Shown: positions 37,948 through 47,170 of the stretch, piece by piece
Position numbering within the stretch: the first letter of the stretch is position 1
Layout: each line of letters begins with the position of its first letter
Assembly (NCBI GenBank): GCA_016125455.1
Contig: WGLS01000019.1
Span: 1-64,000 of the forward strand
DNA length: 64,000 bases
Reading direction: 5' to 3'
From: Alphaproteobacteria bacterium
Lineage (GTDB): Bacteria; Pseudomonadota; Alphaproteobacteria; Caulobacterales; Parvularculaceae
Translations under genes and position numbers: made by a program
The notes under the pieces: generated by a model
The model's input: the letters and a program-made list of their open reading frames with translations, nothing else
Databases searched by the model: none
Told to the model about the DNA's origin: nothing

Positions 37948-38859
37948 ATGTCCGTCCTAATCGACCGAAACACGCAAGTCATTTGCCAGGGCCTGACCGG
38001 TAGTCAGGGTACGTTCCATACCGAACAGGCGATCGCTTACGGCACGAAAATGGTCGGCGGCGTGACCCCCGGGAAGGGCGGCTCTACGTGGACAGCGGGC
38101 GAGGCGTCGCCCGACAGGGCAAAAGGCGCCGAGCTGCCGGTATTCGACACCGTGCGCGAAGCGCAAGGCCATGCCCGGGTCGACGCGTCGGTCATCTACG
38201 TGCCGCCGGCGTTCGCCGCCGACTCCATCCTTGAAGCGATTGCTGCGGAAGTGCCGCTGATCGTCTGCATCACCGAGGGCATCCCGGTGCTCGACATGGT
38301 CAAGGTCCGCCGCGCGCTTGACGGCTCCGCGTCGCGGCTCGTGGGGCCGAACTGTCCGGGCGTCATCACGCCCGACGAGTGCAAGATCGGCATCATGCCC
38401 GGCCACATCCACCGGGACGGCCACGTGGGGATCGTCTCGCGTTCCGGGACGCTTACCTACGAAGCCGTGCACCAGACAACGATGGCCGGCCTTGGCCAGT
38501 CGACCTGCGTCGGCATTGGCGGCGACCCGGTCAAGGGCACGGATTTTATCGATGTGCTCGAACTGTTTCTTGCCGATGACGACACCCATTCGATCATCAT
38601 GATCGGCGAGATCGGCGGATCCGCCGAGGCGGACGCCGCGCGGTTTCTCGCGTCCAACAAGGTCAAGAAGCCGACGGTCGGCTTCATTGCAGGCGTCACG
38701 GCGCCGCCGGGCCGGCGCATGGGACACGCCGGGGCGATCGTCTCTGGCGGCGACGACACTGCGGCGGCGAAGATCGAGGCGATGAAGTCGGCGGGCATCG
38801 CGGTGTCGCCGACCCCTGCGGCAATGGGCCGGACGCTCCTGGAGCTTCTTAGAAAATAA
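37948..38859 (+). CDS. sucD: Succinyl-CoA ligase alpha subunit
   Basis: A 303-residue subunit of succinyl-CoA synthetase, which makes ATP or GTP from succinyl-CoA in the TCA cycle. Marks: [19 protein letters not shown] and [13 protein letters not shown] (CoA site), [21 protein letters not shown], and the phosphohistidine loop [13 protein letters not shown] (H260). A GGGAGA site precedes the ATG. The partner sucC, normally directly upstream, is not in the window. It is followed by sucA 169 bases on. Confidence 0.96.
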   Translation: MSVLIDRNTQVICQGLTGSQGTFHTEQAIAYGTKMVGGVTPGKGGSTWTAGEASPDRAKGAELPVFDTVREAQGHARVDASVIYVPPAFAADSILEAIAAEVPLIVCITEGIPVLDMVKVRRALDGSASRLVGPNCPGVITPDECKIGIMPGHIHRDGHVGIVSRSGTLTYEAVHQTTMAGLGQSTCVGIGGDPVKGTDFIDVLELFLADDDTHSIIMIGEIGGSAEADAARFLASNKVKKPTVGFIAGVTAPPGRRMGHAGAIVSGGDDTAAAKIEAMKSAGIAVSPTPAAMGRTLLELLRK

Positions 38860-39028
38860 AGAATTCTGCGGGCATGGTTACCAGTCGTTGACCATTGAAA
38901 CGGCGCGCGATGGGCGTACGTTTCGAGAGATAATGTAGCGACTTGGCATTTTGGTGCGCGCAATGGCGAAACTAGGCGACGGCGTCGGCGGATCGGCTGG
39001 CGAACAGACAAGATTGGAAAGCTCGAAC

Positions 39029-41980
39029 GACATGGGCGCGGGCGCAGACGGCTCGTTGGAGAGCCAGACCTTCCTAAGCGGCGGCAACGCAACCTACCTC
39101 GAAGAACGATACCGCGCGTATCGGCGCGACCCGTCGTCCATGGACGCCGACTGGCGCGCCTTCTTTGACGCGATCGATGACGATGCGGGGGGCCTGTCAG
39201 GCCCGAGCTGGAAACGCGATGACTGGCCGCCGCGGGTGAATGGCGAGGCGACCGCCGTCCTTGACGGCGACTGGGGCGAGGTCGAACGCGACATTGCGCC
39301 GAAAATCGCGGATCGCGCCTCGGCGCGCGGCGCGCCGGTCGATGCGGAAGCGATCCGTCGTGAAACACGGGACTCCATCAACGCGCTGATGCTGATCCGC
39401 GCCTATCGCGTACGCGGGCACCTGGCGGCGGACCTTGACCCGCTCGGCCTGACGCCGCGGGCGGAGCATCCCGAGCTCGACCCGAGGAGCTACGGCTTCA
39501 CGGACGCCGATCTCGATCGCCCGATCTTCATCAATGAAGTTCTCGGCCTGGAAGTCGCCACCCTCCGCGAGATCATGGCGATCCTGAAACGGACGTACTG
39601 CGGCACGTTCGCCCTTGAATTCATGCACATGACCGACCCCGAGCAGAAGCAATGGCTTCAGCAGCGGATCGAGGGCCGGGACAAGGAAATCTCCTTCACG
39701 CCCGAGGGCAAGCAGGCGATCTACCGCAAGCTTATTGAAGCGGAAGGCTTCGAGAATTTTCTGCAGACGAAGTACGTCGGCACCAAGCGCTTCGGCCTCG
39801 ATGGCGGCGAATCGATGGTCCCGGCCCTGGAGCAGATCATCAAGCGCGGCGGCGCGATGGGGGTCAAGGAGATCATCATCGGCATGCCGCACCGGGGCCG
39901 GCTCAATGTCCTCGCGGCGGTGATGGGCAAGCCTTATCATCACATTTTCCACGAGTTCCAGGGCGGATCGGTGACGCCGGACGACGTCGAGGGCTCCGGC
40001 GACGTCAAGTACCACCTTGGCGCCTCGTCGGATCGCGAATTCGACGGCAACAGCGTTCATCTGTCGCTTACCGCAAACCCGTCCCACCTCGAAGCGGTGA
40101 ACCCGGTGGTGCTCGGCAAGTCTCGCTCGAAGCAGGATCGCCTGCCGCCGGGCAAGGACGTCCGGCCGCGCGGCCACGTGCTTCCTTTGTTGCTGCACGG
40201 CGACGCGGCATTTGCCGGCCAGGGCGTCGTTGCGGAGTGCTTCGGCTTTTCGGGCCTGCGCGGCTATCGCACGGGCGGGACGATCCATTTCATCGTAAAC
40301 AACCAGATCGGTTTCACGACGAGCCCGAAGTTCGCGCGGTCCTCTCCGTACCCGTCCGATGTAGCGAAGATGGTCGGCGCGCCGATCTTCCACGTCAATG
40401 GCGACGACCCGGAGGCTGTCGTGCACGCCGCGAAGGTCGCGACCGAATTCCGCCAGCTCTTCGGCGCCGACGTCGTCATCGACATGTTCTGTTATCGCCG
40501 GTACGGGCACAATGAAGGCGACGAACCGAGTTTCACGCAACCGCTCATGTACCGGAAGATCAAGGATCACCCGACCACGAGCGACCTTTATGCGATGCGC
40601 CTGAAGGAAGAAGGGATCGTCGACGCAGGTTGGCTCGACGCCGAACGCGACCAGTTCCGGAACTTTCTCGAGGAGGAATTCGATCAGGGATCGAGCTTCC
40701 GGCCGAACAAGGCCGACTGGCTCGACGGCCAGTGGTCCGGCTTCTGCCAGCCGCACGACGACGACCGCCGCGGCGAGACCGCCGTTGACGCCGACGTGCT
40801 GAAGCGGCTTGGCGAGCAAATCTGTTCCTACCCGAAGAGTTTCAATATTCATCGCACCCTGAAGCGGGTCATCGCGCAGCGCGCGGAAAGCTATCGCGAC
40901 GGACAGGGCATCGACTGGGCAAGCGCGGAGGCGCTGGCGTTCGGCACGTTGCTGCTGGACGGCTACCAGGTGCGGCTGTCCGGGCAGGACTCCCGTCGCG
41001 GCACCTTCTCGCAGCGCCATTCGGTATTTATCGACCAGGAAACGGAAAAGACGTACACCCCGCTTCGTCATATCGACGGCGCGACGGCGTCTTTCGAGGT
41101 GCATGACTCGAATCTCTCGGAATTCGCCGTCATGGGCTTCGAATACGGCTATTCGCTCGCGAACCCGCGCGCGCTCGTCCTTTGGGAAGCCCAGTTCGGC
41201 GACTTCGCCAACGGCGCGCAGGTGATGATCGATCAGTTCATCTCGTCTGGCGAACGCAAGTGGCTGCGCATGTCGGGCCTCGTCCTCCTGCTGCCGCACG
41301 GCTTTGAAGGGCAGGGGCCGGAGCACTCATCCGCGCGGCTTGAACGGTTCCTGCAGATGTGCGCCCAGGACAATATGCAGGTCGCGAACTGCACCACGCC
41401 GGCAAACTATTTCCATATCCTGCGCCGCCAGATGCGGCGAAACTTCCGCAAGCCGCTCGTTATGATGACGCCGAAGTCGCTCTTGCGGCACAAGAAGTGC
41501 GTCTCGACCATCGAGGAAATGAGCGCAGGATCGTCCTTCCACCGCGTTCTCTGGGACGATGCCGAGTATCGCAAGGGCTCGACGGTCGAGATGCGGCCGG
41601 ACGAAGAGATCAGGCGCGTGGTCATGTGTTCGGGCAAAGTCTATTACGACCTGCTCGAGGCGCGCGAGCAGCGTGGGATCGACGACGTTTACCTGCTCCG
41701 GATCGAGCAATTCTACCCCTATCCGGCGCAATCGATGCTGAAGGAACTGGCGAGGTTCCGGCACGCTGAAATGATCTGGTGCCAGGAAGAACCGAAGAAT
41801 ATGGGCGGCTGGACCTTTATTGAGCCGAACATCGAATGGACGCTCGACCAGATCGAGGCGACCCATCGCCGGCCGCGCTATGCCGGCCGCGCCGCCGCGG
41901 CGTCGCCAGCGACCGGCCTCATGTCCCGCCACAAGGCCGAGCTTGACGCATTTCTTGAAGAGGCGCTTGTCGTCGCCTGA
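39029..41980 (+). CDS. sucA: 2-oxoglutarate dehydrogenase E1 component
   Basis: A 983-residue thiamine-diphosphate enzyme that decarboxylates 2-oxoglutarate. It opens with FLSGGNATYLEERYRAYRRDP (the short E2-binding helix typical of E1o), and has IGMPHRGRLNVLAAVM, GDAAFAGQGVVAECFGFSGLRGY and the NQIGFTTSP thiamine region. The frame is open to ATG 38963; I choose 39029 because a GGAAAG lies upstream and the earlier codons include rare CTA and AGA. It is followed by sucB 63 bases on, as usual. Confidence 0.95.
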   Translation, partial: DMGAGADGSLESQTFLSGGNATYLEERYRAYRRDPSSMDADWRAFFDAIDDDAGGLSGPSWKRDDWPPRVNGEATAVLDGDWGEVERDIAPKIADRASARGAPVDAEAIRRETRDSINALMLIRAYRVRGHLAADLDPLGLTPRAEHPELDPRSYGFTDADLDRPIFINEVLGLEVATLREIMAILKRTYCGTFALEFMHMTDPEQKQWLQQRIEGRDKEISFTPEGKQAIYRKLIEAEGFENFLQTKYVGTKRFGLDGGESMVPALEQIIKRGGAMGVKEIIIGMPHRGRLNVLAAVMGKPYHHIFHEFQGGSVTPDDVEGSGDVKYHLGASSDREFDGNSVHLSLTANPSHLEAVNPVVLGKSRSKQDRLPPGKDVRPRGHVLPLLLHGDAAFAGQGVVAECFGFSGLRGYRTGGTIHFIVNNQIGFTTSPKFARSSPYPSDVAKMVGAPIFHVNGDDPEAVVHAAKVATEFRQLFGADVVIDMFCYRRYGHNEGDEPSFTQPLMYRKIKDHPTTSDLYAMRLKEEGIVDAGWLDAERDQFRNFLEEEFDQGSSFRPNKADWLDGQWSGFCQPHDDDRRGETAVDADVLKRLGEQICSYPKSFNIHRTLKRVIAQRAESYRDGQGIDWASAEALAFGTLLLDGYQVRLSGQDSRRGTFSQRHSVFIDQETEKTYTPLRHIDGATASFEVHDSNLSEFAVMGFEYGYSLANPRALVLWEAQFGDFANGAQVMIDQFISSGERKWLRMSGLVLLLPHGFEGQGPEHSSARLERFLQMCAQDNMQVANCTTPANYFHILRRQMRRNFRKPLVMMTPKSLLRHKKCVSTIEEMSAGSSFHRVLWDDAEYRKGSTVEMRPDEEIRRVVMCSGKVYYDLLEAREQRGIDDVYLLRIEQFYPYPAQSMLKELARFRHAEMIWCQEEPKNMGGWTFIEPNIEWTLDQIEATHRRPRYAGRAAAASPATGLMSRHKAELDAFLEEALVVA

Positions 41981-42043
41981 TACGCATTCCGTCGATGCGG
42001 ACGTCAATCCGCAATCTGACGATAACGGAGAACCAACGCAGCC

Positions 42044-43579
42044 ATGGCTACCGAAATCCGCGTGCCCGCCCTCGGCGAATCCGTCACCGAAGCGACGATC
42101 GCTCGCTGGCTAAAGAACGTCGGCGACAAGGTGTCGGCGGACGAGCCGATTGTCGAGCTCGAGACGGACAAGGTGTCGGTTGAGGCGCCCGCTCCGGCGG
42201 CTGGCGTCCTGACGGCGATCTCCGCGCAGGAAGGGGATACAGTTGAGGTGAACGCCCTGCTCGGCACCATAGACGACGCCGGCGCGGCGGCGGCGAACGG
42301 CGCCTCGAACGGGGCGGCCGGCAGCGCCTCAAACGAGGATGCCAAGGGCGCGGTCGCGGCGCCGGCTGCAAAGGGCGCCGCCGGCGAGATGATCGAAGTC
42401 GTCGTGCCGGAAGGCGGCGAAAGCGTGACAGAAGCGGACATCGGCGAATGGCTGAAAAAGGTCGGCGACGCGGTAAAGCGCGATGAGGCGATCGTTTCCC
42501 TCGAGACGGACAAGGCGGCCATGGACGTGGTTGCGCCGGCCGACGGCGTGATCCGTGAACTGAAGGGCGCGGAAGGCGATACGGTCCCTGTCGGGGCCGT
42601 TCTTGCCATCATCGAGGTGGGCGCCGCTGCGGCCGCAACCGGCGAAAACCAGCCGACCCCGCGCGATGTCGCCAAAAAAGGACGCGAACCTGCGGCGACG
42701 AATGGGGACAGGCCTCTTTCGCCGGCGCCGCGCCGCGTCGTCGCGGAAAGCGGCCTCGACGCAGCGGGCATCGCCGGCACCGGCAAGGATGGCCGCGTGA
42801 CAAAGGGCGACGCCCTTGCGGCCGCCGCCGCGGTGCCCAGGGCGGTCCGCGCGCCGGCCGAAGCTCCGCGGGCGCCAGGCGAACGCGAAGAGCGGGTCAA
42901 GATGTCACGCCTGCGCCAGACGATCGCCCGCCGCCTGAAGGAAGCCCAGGACACGGCGGCGATGCTGACGACGTTCAATGACGTCGACATGGGCGCGGTC
43001 ATGGACCTGCGCAAACAGTACAAGGACCTTTTCGAGAGGAAGCACGGCGTAAAGCTCGGCTTTATGGGCTTCTTCGTGAAAGCGTGCGTGCACGCGCTGA
43101 AAGAGCTGCCCGACGTCAACGCTGAAATTGACGGGACCGACGTCATCTACAAGAACCATTACGACATCGGCATCGCGGTCGGCACGGAGAAAGGCCTAGT
43201 CGTGCCGGTCGTGCGAGACGCCGACCTGAAGTCGATCGCCGAGATCGAAGCGGAAATCACCGATTACGGTCGACGCGCCCGCGCGGGCGACCTGAAGATC
43301 GAGGAGATGCAGGGGGGCACGTTCTCGATCACGAACGGCGGCGTCTATGGATCGCTGATGTCCACGCCAATTCTCAATCCGCCGCAGTCCGGCATTCTCG
43401 GCATGCACCGGATCGAGGAGCGGCCCGTCGCGATCAACGGCCAGGTGGTCATCCGTCCAATGATGTATCTTGCGTTGTCCTATGACCACAGGATCGTGGA
43501 CGGCAAAGGCGCGGTGACCTTCCTCGTTCGGGTCAAGGAAAATCTCGAAGATCCCCAGCGGCTCCTGCTGGACCTCTAG
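42044..43579 (+). CDS. sucB: Dihydrolipoyl succinyltransferase (E2o) with two lipoyl domains
   Basis: A 511-residue core enzyme of the 2-oxoglutarate dehydrogenase complex. It has two lipoyl domains in tandem, with lipoyl lysines K43 ([12 protein letters not shown]) and K157 ([14 protein letters not shown]), joined by an Ala/Gly/Asn linker. The E1/E3-binding domain is at about 225-260 ([27 protein letters not shown]). The catalytic domain ends with [14 protein letters not shown]2o usually has one lipoyl domain and ~400-430 residues, so this one is longer by one domain. The position after sucA makes E2o more likely than E2p. Confidence 0.94.
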   Translation: MATEIRVPALGESVTEATIARWLKNVGDKVSADEPIVELETDKVSVEAPAPAAGVLTAISAQEGDTVEVNALLGTIDDAGAAAANGASNGAAGSASNEDAKGAVAAPAAKGAAGEMIEVVVPEGGESVTEADIGEWLKKVGDAVKRDEAIVSLETDKAAMDVVAPADGVIRELKGAEGDTVPVGAVLAIIEVGAAAAATGENQPTPRDVAKKGREPAATNGDRPLSPAPRRVVAESGLDAAGIAGTGKDGRVTKGDALAAAAAVPRAVRAPAEAPRAPGEREERVKMSRLRQTIARRLKEAQDTAAMLTTFNDVDMGAVMDLRKQYKDLFERKHGVKLGFMGFFVKACVHALKELPDVNAEIDGTDVIYKNHYDIGIAVGTEKGLVVPVVRDADLKSIAEIEAEITDYGRRARAGDLKIEEMQGGTFSITNGGVYGSLMSTPILNPPQSGILGMHRIEERPVAINGQVVIRPMMYLALSYDHRIVDGKGAVTFLVRVKENLEDPQRLLLDL

Positions 43580-43618
43580 GACCACGGGACCTGCGCCCGA
43601 AGGCGACGAGGCGAGCCT

Positions 43619-44332
43619 TCAGCTGCGCCGGAAAAGGCGACGGGCGATGGTGGCGCCGTCGCGCACGATCGGCGTGCGGTCGAACCATCTGCCGCCTTCG
43701 AAAATGTCGGATCGCGAGGATCGCTGATCGCCTATCTTCGGCGCCGCAAGCCAACATGACAGGTCCGGATTGTCCTTGCGGAACCAGCAATAGGCGCCAT
43801 CGACGTGCATCGGCCCGCCTTGCGGCGATCCCGCCGGACGCGCGAGCATCGCCGCGAGATAGTCGCGGGCGCGGGCGATCGCGCCGCCCCGAAAGACAAT
43901 GAAATGAGACGTACGGAACCCTTCGGTCGGGGCGATCCTGACGATTGGCCGCGCCGCGTCCGGCGTCGGGCGGATATCTTCATAGCCGCCATAGAAAATA
44001 TCCCAGTCGACGTCGCGCAGGGCGCGCGCGATCCCGGCTGACCGGGTCTGGAAGTCCGGCGGGAATCCAAGGTCGTCCTCGAACACTGCGACTGCGTCGA
44101 GGCCGCGGCGCGCCGCTTCGCCGAGAACGCCGAGATGGCTCATGAAACAGCCGCGTGCGCCAATCGACGGAAAATCGCCAGCGTCATCCGGGCGGACCGC
44201 GTCGAAGAACTCGACGCGCGCGTCATCGACCGACCGACCGGCCTTCTTCAGTTCGCGCGCCATCTCTGCGCGCCTGTCCGCCCTGGTCGGCAGGCTGATG
44301 ATGAACGCGTGGTCGAAAAGGTCGAAAAACAT
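43619..44332 (-). CDS. Family 25 glycosyltransferase
   Basis: A 237-residue protein of the LPS/procollagen glycosyltransferase family 25. It starts with FFDLFDHAFIISLPTRADRRAEMARELKKAG, has GARGCFMSHLGVLGEAARRGLDAVAVFEDDLGFPPDF (family motif with EDD) and YGGYEDIRP. It probably adds a sugar to a surface polysaccharide; donor and acceptor are unknown. I start at MFFDLFDHAF; an ATG nine codons upstream is possible. It lies on the opposite strand between sucB and lpdA and so breaks the dehydrogenase cluster. Confidence 0.82.
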   Translation of the reverse strand: MFFDLFDHAFIISLPTRADRRAEMARELKKAGRSVDDARVEFFDAVRPDDAGDFPSIGARGCFMSHLGVLGEAARRGLDAVAVFEDDLGFPPDFQTRSAGIARALRDVDWDIFYGGYEDIRPTPDAARPIVRIAPTEGFRTSHFIVFRGGAIARARDYLAAMLARPAGSPQGGPMHVDGAYCWFRKDNPDLSCWLAAPKIGDQRSSRSDIFEGGRWFDRTPIVRDGATIARRLFRRS

Positions 44333-44494
44333 GCCGGCAGTCCGAAGCCTTCCTTGCATTGGCTTTGCGCTGGACGCCCGCGGGATTTCCGGTTCTTGAA
44401 GGTGTCGCGCGATCGCCAAGTTATGTAGAGGGAGCGTTAGGAATTCGCAAAGGTTGAGGGCGGATAGCCGCCGTCAGAGAGGAAGACGGACGAC

Positions 44495-45895
44495 ATGTAC
44501 GACGTGGTCATCATCGGCGCCGGACCGGGCGGTTACAACGCGGCGATCCGAGCCGGACAGCTCGGCCTGAAGGCCGCCATCATCGAAAAGCGGGATACGA
44601 AAAAGCTCGGCGGCACTTGCCTCAATGTCGGCTGCATTCCTTCAAAGGCGCTGCTGCACGCCTCGGAACTCTATGAGGCCGCCCTGAAGAACTTTGACCA
44701 GCTTGGCATCCGGACGGGCGGCGTCTCGCTCGACCTCAAGACCATGCTCTCCCAGAAGGACGACGCCGTTGACGGCCTCACCAAGGGCGTCGAATTCCTG
44801 ATGAAGAAGAACAAGGTTGAGACTGTTCTGGGGGCCGGCGAGATCGTCGCGCCCGGCAAGGTGCGGGTCACCGCCGCGGACGGTTCGACGACGGAGCTTG
44901 AGACCCGCAACATCGTCATTGCGACCGGGTCGGAAGTAACGCCGCTGCCCGGCGTTGAGATCGACGAAAAACGGATTATTTCCTCAACGGGCGCGCTCGA
45001 CATTCCGGAAGTGCCGGGCCATCTCGTGATCGTCGGCGGCGGCGTCATAGGCCTTGAGCTCGGCTCGGTCTGGCGTCGTCTCGGCGCAAAAGTCACCGTC
45101 GTTGAGTTCCTTGACCGCATCCTGCCGACAATGGACGGCGAGGTAGCGAAACAGTTTCAGCGCATCCTGAAGAAACAGGGCGTCGACTTCAGGCTGTCGG
45201 CGAAGGTTACGAGCGTCGCAACAAAAAAATCCGGAGTCGCCGTCACGATCGAACCTGCCGCGGGCGGGGCGTCCGAAGCCATCGAGGCGACGCACGTCCT
45301 CGTCGCGATCGGACGTCGTCCGTATACGGTTGGACTTGGTCTTGAAGCCGTGGGCGTCGCAACCGACAAGCGGGGCTTTATCGTGACCGATCGCTTCAGG
45401 ACGAACGTCAAAGGCGTCTGGGCGATTGGCGACTGCGTCCACGGCCCGATGCTCGCCCACAAGGCCGAAGATGACGGCGTCGCCTGCATCGAGCTTATGG
45501 CGGGCAAGGCCGGACACGTGAATTATGACGCCGTGCCAAGCGTCGTCTACACCTATCCGGAAGTGGCGTCGGTCGGCAAAACCGAGGAGCAACTGAAGGA
45601 GGCGGGCGTCGCCTACAAGGTCGGCAAATTTCCGTTTTCGGCGAACAGCCGCGCCAAGACCAATCACGAGACGGATGGTTTCGTGAAGATCCTCGCCGAC
45701 GCCGGATCCGACCTCTTGCTTGGCTGCCATATTGTCGGCGTCGGGGCCGGCGAATTGATCGCCGAAGCGGTAAGCGTGATCGAATTCGGCGGATCTTCCG
45801 AAGATATTGCGCGCACCTGCCACGCCCACCCGACGAGGTCAGAAGCGGTCCGCCAGGCGGCGATGGGCGTCGAAGGTTGGACCATGCAGGCGTGA
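44495..45895 (+). CDS. lpdA: Dihydrolipoyl dehydrogenase (E3)
   Basis: A 466-residue FAD/NAD enzyme that reoxidises dihydrolipoyl groups. FAD site DVVIIGAGPGGYNAAIRAGQLG; redox-active disulphide C42-LNVG-C47 in GGTCLNVGCIPSKALLH; NAD site VIVGGGVIGLELGSVW; the C-terminal active-site region is CHAHPTRSEAVRQA. GGAAG precedes the ATG. It is the probable E3 of the 2-oxoglutarate dehydrogenase complex (sucA, sucB nearby) and may also serve glycine cleavage, whose L protein gene is absent from the gcv operon here. Confidence 0.96.
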   Translation: MYDVVIIGAGPGGYNAAIRAGQLGLKAAIIEKRDTKKLGGTCLNVGCIPSKALLHASELYEAALKNFDQLGIRTGGVSLDLKTMLSQKDDAVDGLTKGVEFLMKKNKVETVLGAGEIVAPGKVRVTAADGSTTELETRNIVIATGSEVTPLPGVEIDEKRIISSTGALDIPEVPGHLVIVGGGVIGLELGSVWRRLGAKVTVVEFLDRILPTMDGEVAKQFQRILKKQGVDFRLSAKVTSVATKKSGVAVTIEPAAGGASEAIEATHVLVAIGRRPYTVGLGLEAVGVATDKRGFIVTDRFRTNVKGVWAIGDCVHGPMLAHKAEDDGVACIELMAGKAGHVNYDAVPSVVYTYPEVASVGKTEEQLKEAGVAYKVGKFPFSANSRAKTNHETDGFVKILADAGSDLLLGCHIVGVGAGELIAEAVSVIEFGGSSEDIARTCHAHPTRSEAVRQAAMGVEGWTMQA

Positions 45896-45901
45896 CGCCA
45901 A

Positions 45902-46282
45902 TCAGTCGTAGCTGACGACCTCGTATTCGATGCCGTCCGCATCGAGAAAATAAAACCGCCGGCCCGGCGCGTAAGACCCGTGGTTCATCGGCGTCAGTCC
46001 GGCGGCCTTCGTTCTTGCCTCGACCGCGTCGAGGTCGCCGACGACGACGCCGACATGGTTAAGGGAGGCGAGCCGCTCGGGCGCGCGGCCGCCATCGCCT
46101 GGCCCGCCTGCCGGCGAATAGATCGCGACATAGTCGTCGTCCGATCCAACGTGTACGGTTCGGCCCCCATTCAGCGCGGGGCCGGACCAGCGGATCGTCC
46201 ATCCGAATACGTCGCAAAGCATCTGCGCGGTCGCGTCCGGATCGCTCGTCGTGAAGTTCACGTGTTCAAGCCGTGCCGTCAT
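45902..46282 (-). CDS. VOC-family (glyoxalase-like) protein
   Basis: A 126-residue protein of the vicinal oxygen chelate superfamily. Two beta-alpha-beta-beta-beta modules can be seen (RLEHVNFTTSDPDATAQML...GWTIRW and LNHVGVVVGDLDAVEARTKAAGL...RRFYFLDADGIEYEVVSYD), with likely metal ligands H (in EHVNF), H (in NHVGV) and E near the end. The chemistry is unknown. An AAGGAG and GGAAG lie just upstream of ATG 46282. It is probably in one transcript with the 62-residue ORF before it, driven by the SoxR promoter. Confidence 0.85.
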   Translation of the reverse strand: MTARLEHVNFTTSDPDATAQMLCDVFGWTIRWSGPALNGGRTVHVGSDDDYVAIYSPAGGPGDGGRAPERLASLNHVGVVVGDLDAVEARTKAAGLTPMNHGSYAPGRRFYFLDADGIEYEVVSYD

Positions 46283-46323
46283 TTCTTCCATCTCCTTCAT
46301 GTGGCGTCGTCTTGCGCCGGTCA

Positions 46324-46512
46324 TCAGTTGGCGACGAGCCGAGACGGCGCTCTATGGGGCCACTTGTCCGATGACGCATCGAAATCCGCGGCATGGCAGC
46401 TGTAGGCGTCCGCCCGCCAGCGGTCGCCCCATCGGATCTCACTCAGATAGTTCCGCGCCAATGCCGCCGGTCCGTCGCGAACGCACGTCGCCTCGGATTG
46501 GTCTTTTGTCAT
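46324..46512 (-). CDS. 62-residue ORF directly behind the SoxR promoter
   Basis: A small protein I do not recognise: MTKDQSEATCVRDGPAAL..., with GC-rich third positions like its neighbours and a GGAG upstream. It has Trp-rich RWGDRWRADAY, and C10, C39 and H40. It is predicted soluble. The stop is 39 bases before the VOC gene. It is the first ORF after the SoxR-type promoter at 46568-46598 and so a candidate direct SoxR target. Evidence that it is translated is indirect. Confidence 0.5.
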   Translation of the reverse strand: MTKDQSEATCVRDGPAALARNYLSEIRWGDRWRADAYSCHAADFDASSDKWPHRAPSRLVAN

Positions 46513-46567
46513 GCCGGGAACTCCGTTTCCTGCAGCCGCGGGGTACGCGCGCGGCCAGCGCTTGAGG

Positions 46568-46598
46568 AAGATGCGTCCTCAAGTTAACTTGAGGTCAA
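46568..46598 (-). promoter_or_regulatory. SoxR-activated promoter facing the 62-residue ORF
   Basis: On the minus strand, TTGACC (46598-46593) is followed after 19 bases by CATCTT (46573-46568). SoxR-dependent promoters have an unusual 19-20-base spacer that the activator shortens; E. coli soxS has TTTACC-N19-TATACT around the same operator. The operator lies inside the spacer. The promoter points to the 62-residue ORF and the VOC gene, not to soxR. Confidence 0.72.
46577..46594. promoter_or_regulatory. SoxR operator (18-bp perfect palindrome)
   Basis: CCTCAAGTTAACTTGAGG is a perfect palindrome and equals the core of the E. coli soxS SoxR box. It lies 26 bases upstream of the soxR ATG and within the minus-strand promoter. 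Binding by the SoxR encoded at 46620 is expected. Confidence 0.85.
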
Positions 46599-46619
46599 TA
46601 GGCTGGAGGGAAATTTTTC

Positions 46620-47102
46620 ATGCCGACCCAGGGGACGGACGAAACGATTTCAATCGGCAATCTTGCGGCGCGAACCGGGGTCGCGGTATCGGCGCTGAGA
46701 TTTTATGAAGAACGCGGCCTCGTGCGCCCGGTCCGCGACGGCGGCGGCCGGCGGCGTTTCCGTCGGTCGGACGTGCGGCGAGTATCGTTTGTCATTGCCG
46801 CCCAGCGTCTCGGTTTCGCGCTCAGCGAGATCGAGGCGCAGCTGGCGGCGCTCCCCAACGGCCGCACGCCGACGGTGCGGGACTGGGAAAGAATCGCGGC
46901 CGGCTTTCGCGCCGATATCAACGAGCGGATCGACCGGCTCGTCGACCTTCGCGACCGCCTTGCCTCCTGCATCGGCTGCGGCTGTCTCTCGCTGAAAAAA
47001 TGCGCCCTCTACAATCCGCAGGACGCCGCTGGCGAGAAAGGCCCGGGGCCTCGATTTCTGCTCGGCGAGCGAGGCATGCCGGCCGGCGAAGGCGACCCCT
47101 GA
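46620..47102 (+). CDS. soxR: Redox-sensing transcriptional activator SoxR
   Basis: A 160-residue MerR-family regulator. The N-terminal helix-turn-helix is ISIGNLAARTGVAVSALRFYEERGL. The [2Fe-2S] cluster cysteines are C117, C120, C122 and C128 (C-x2-C-x-C-x5-C) in the CIGCGCLSLKKCALYN motif, which defines SoxR and excludes other MerR types. GGAGGG precedes the ATG. No soxS gene is present, as is usual outside enterobacteria, so SoxR should act on its targets directly, the nearest being the operon on the other strand. Confidence 0.95.
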   Translation: MPTQGTDETISIGNLAARTGVAVSALRFYEERGLVRPVRDGGGRRRFRRSDVRRVSFVIAAQRLGFALSEIEAQLAALPNGRTPTVRDWERIAAGFRADINERIDRLVDLRDRLASCIGCGCLSLKKCALYNPQDAAGEKGPGPRFLLGERGMPAGEGDP

Positions 47103-47170
47103 GACGAAGCGATTCGCGCTTCCGCCGGATGCGGCGTAGAAGCGACGAAAGCGGAGGCGCGGAGGGGCGT

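Noticed and set aside
39197-41326. Very long open frame (709 codons) on the minus strand opposite sucA
   Set aside because: It is the antisense of a well-identified gene; long antisense frames are common in GC-rich DNA and its translation resembles no family.
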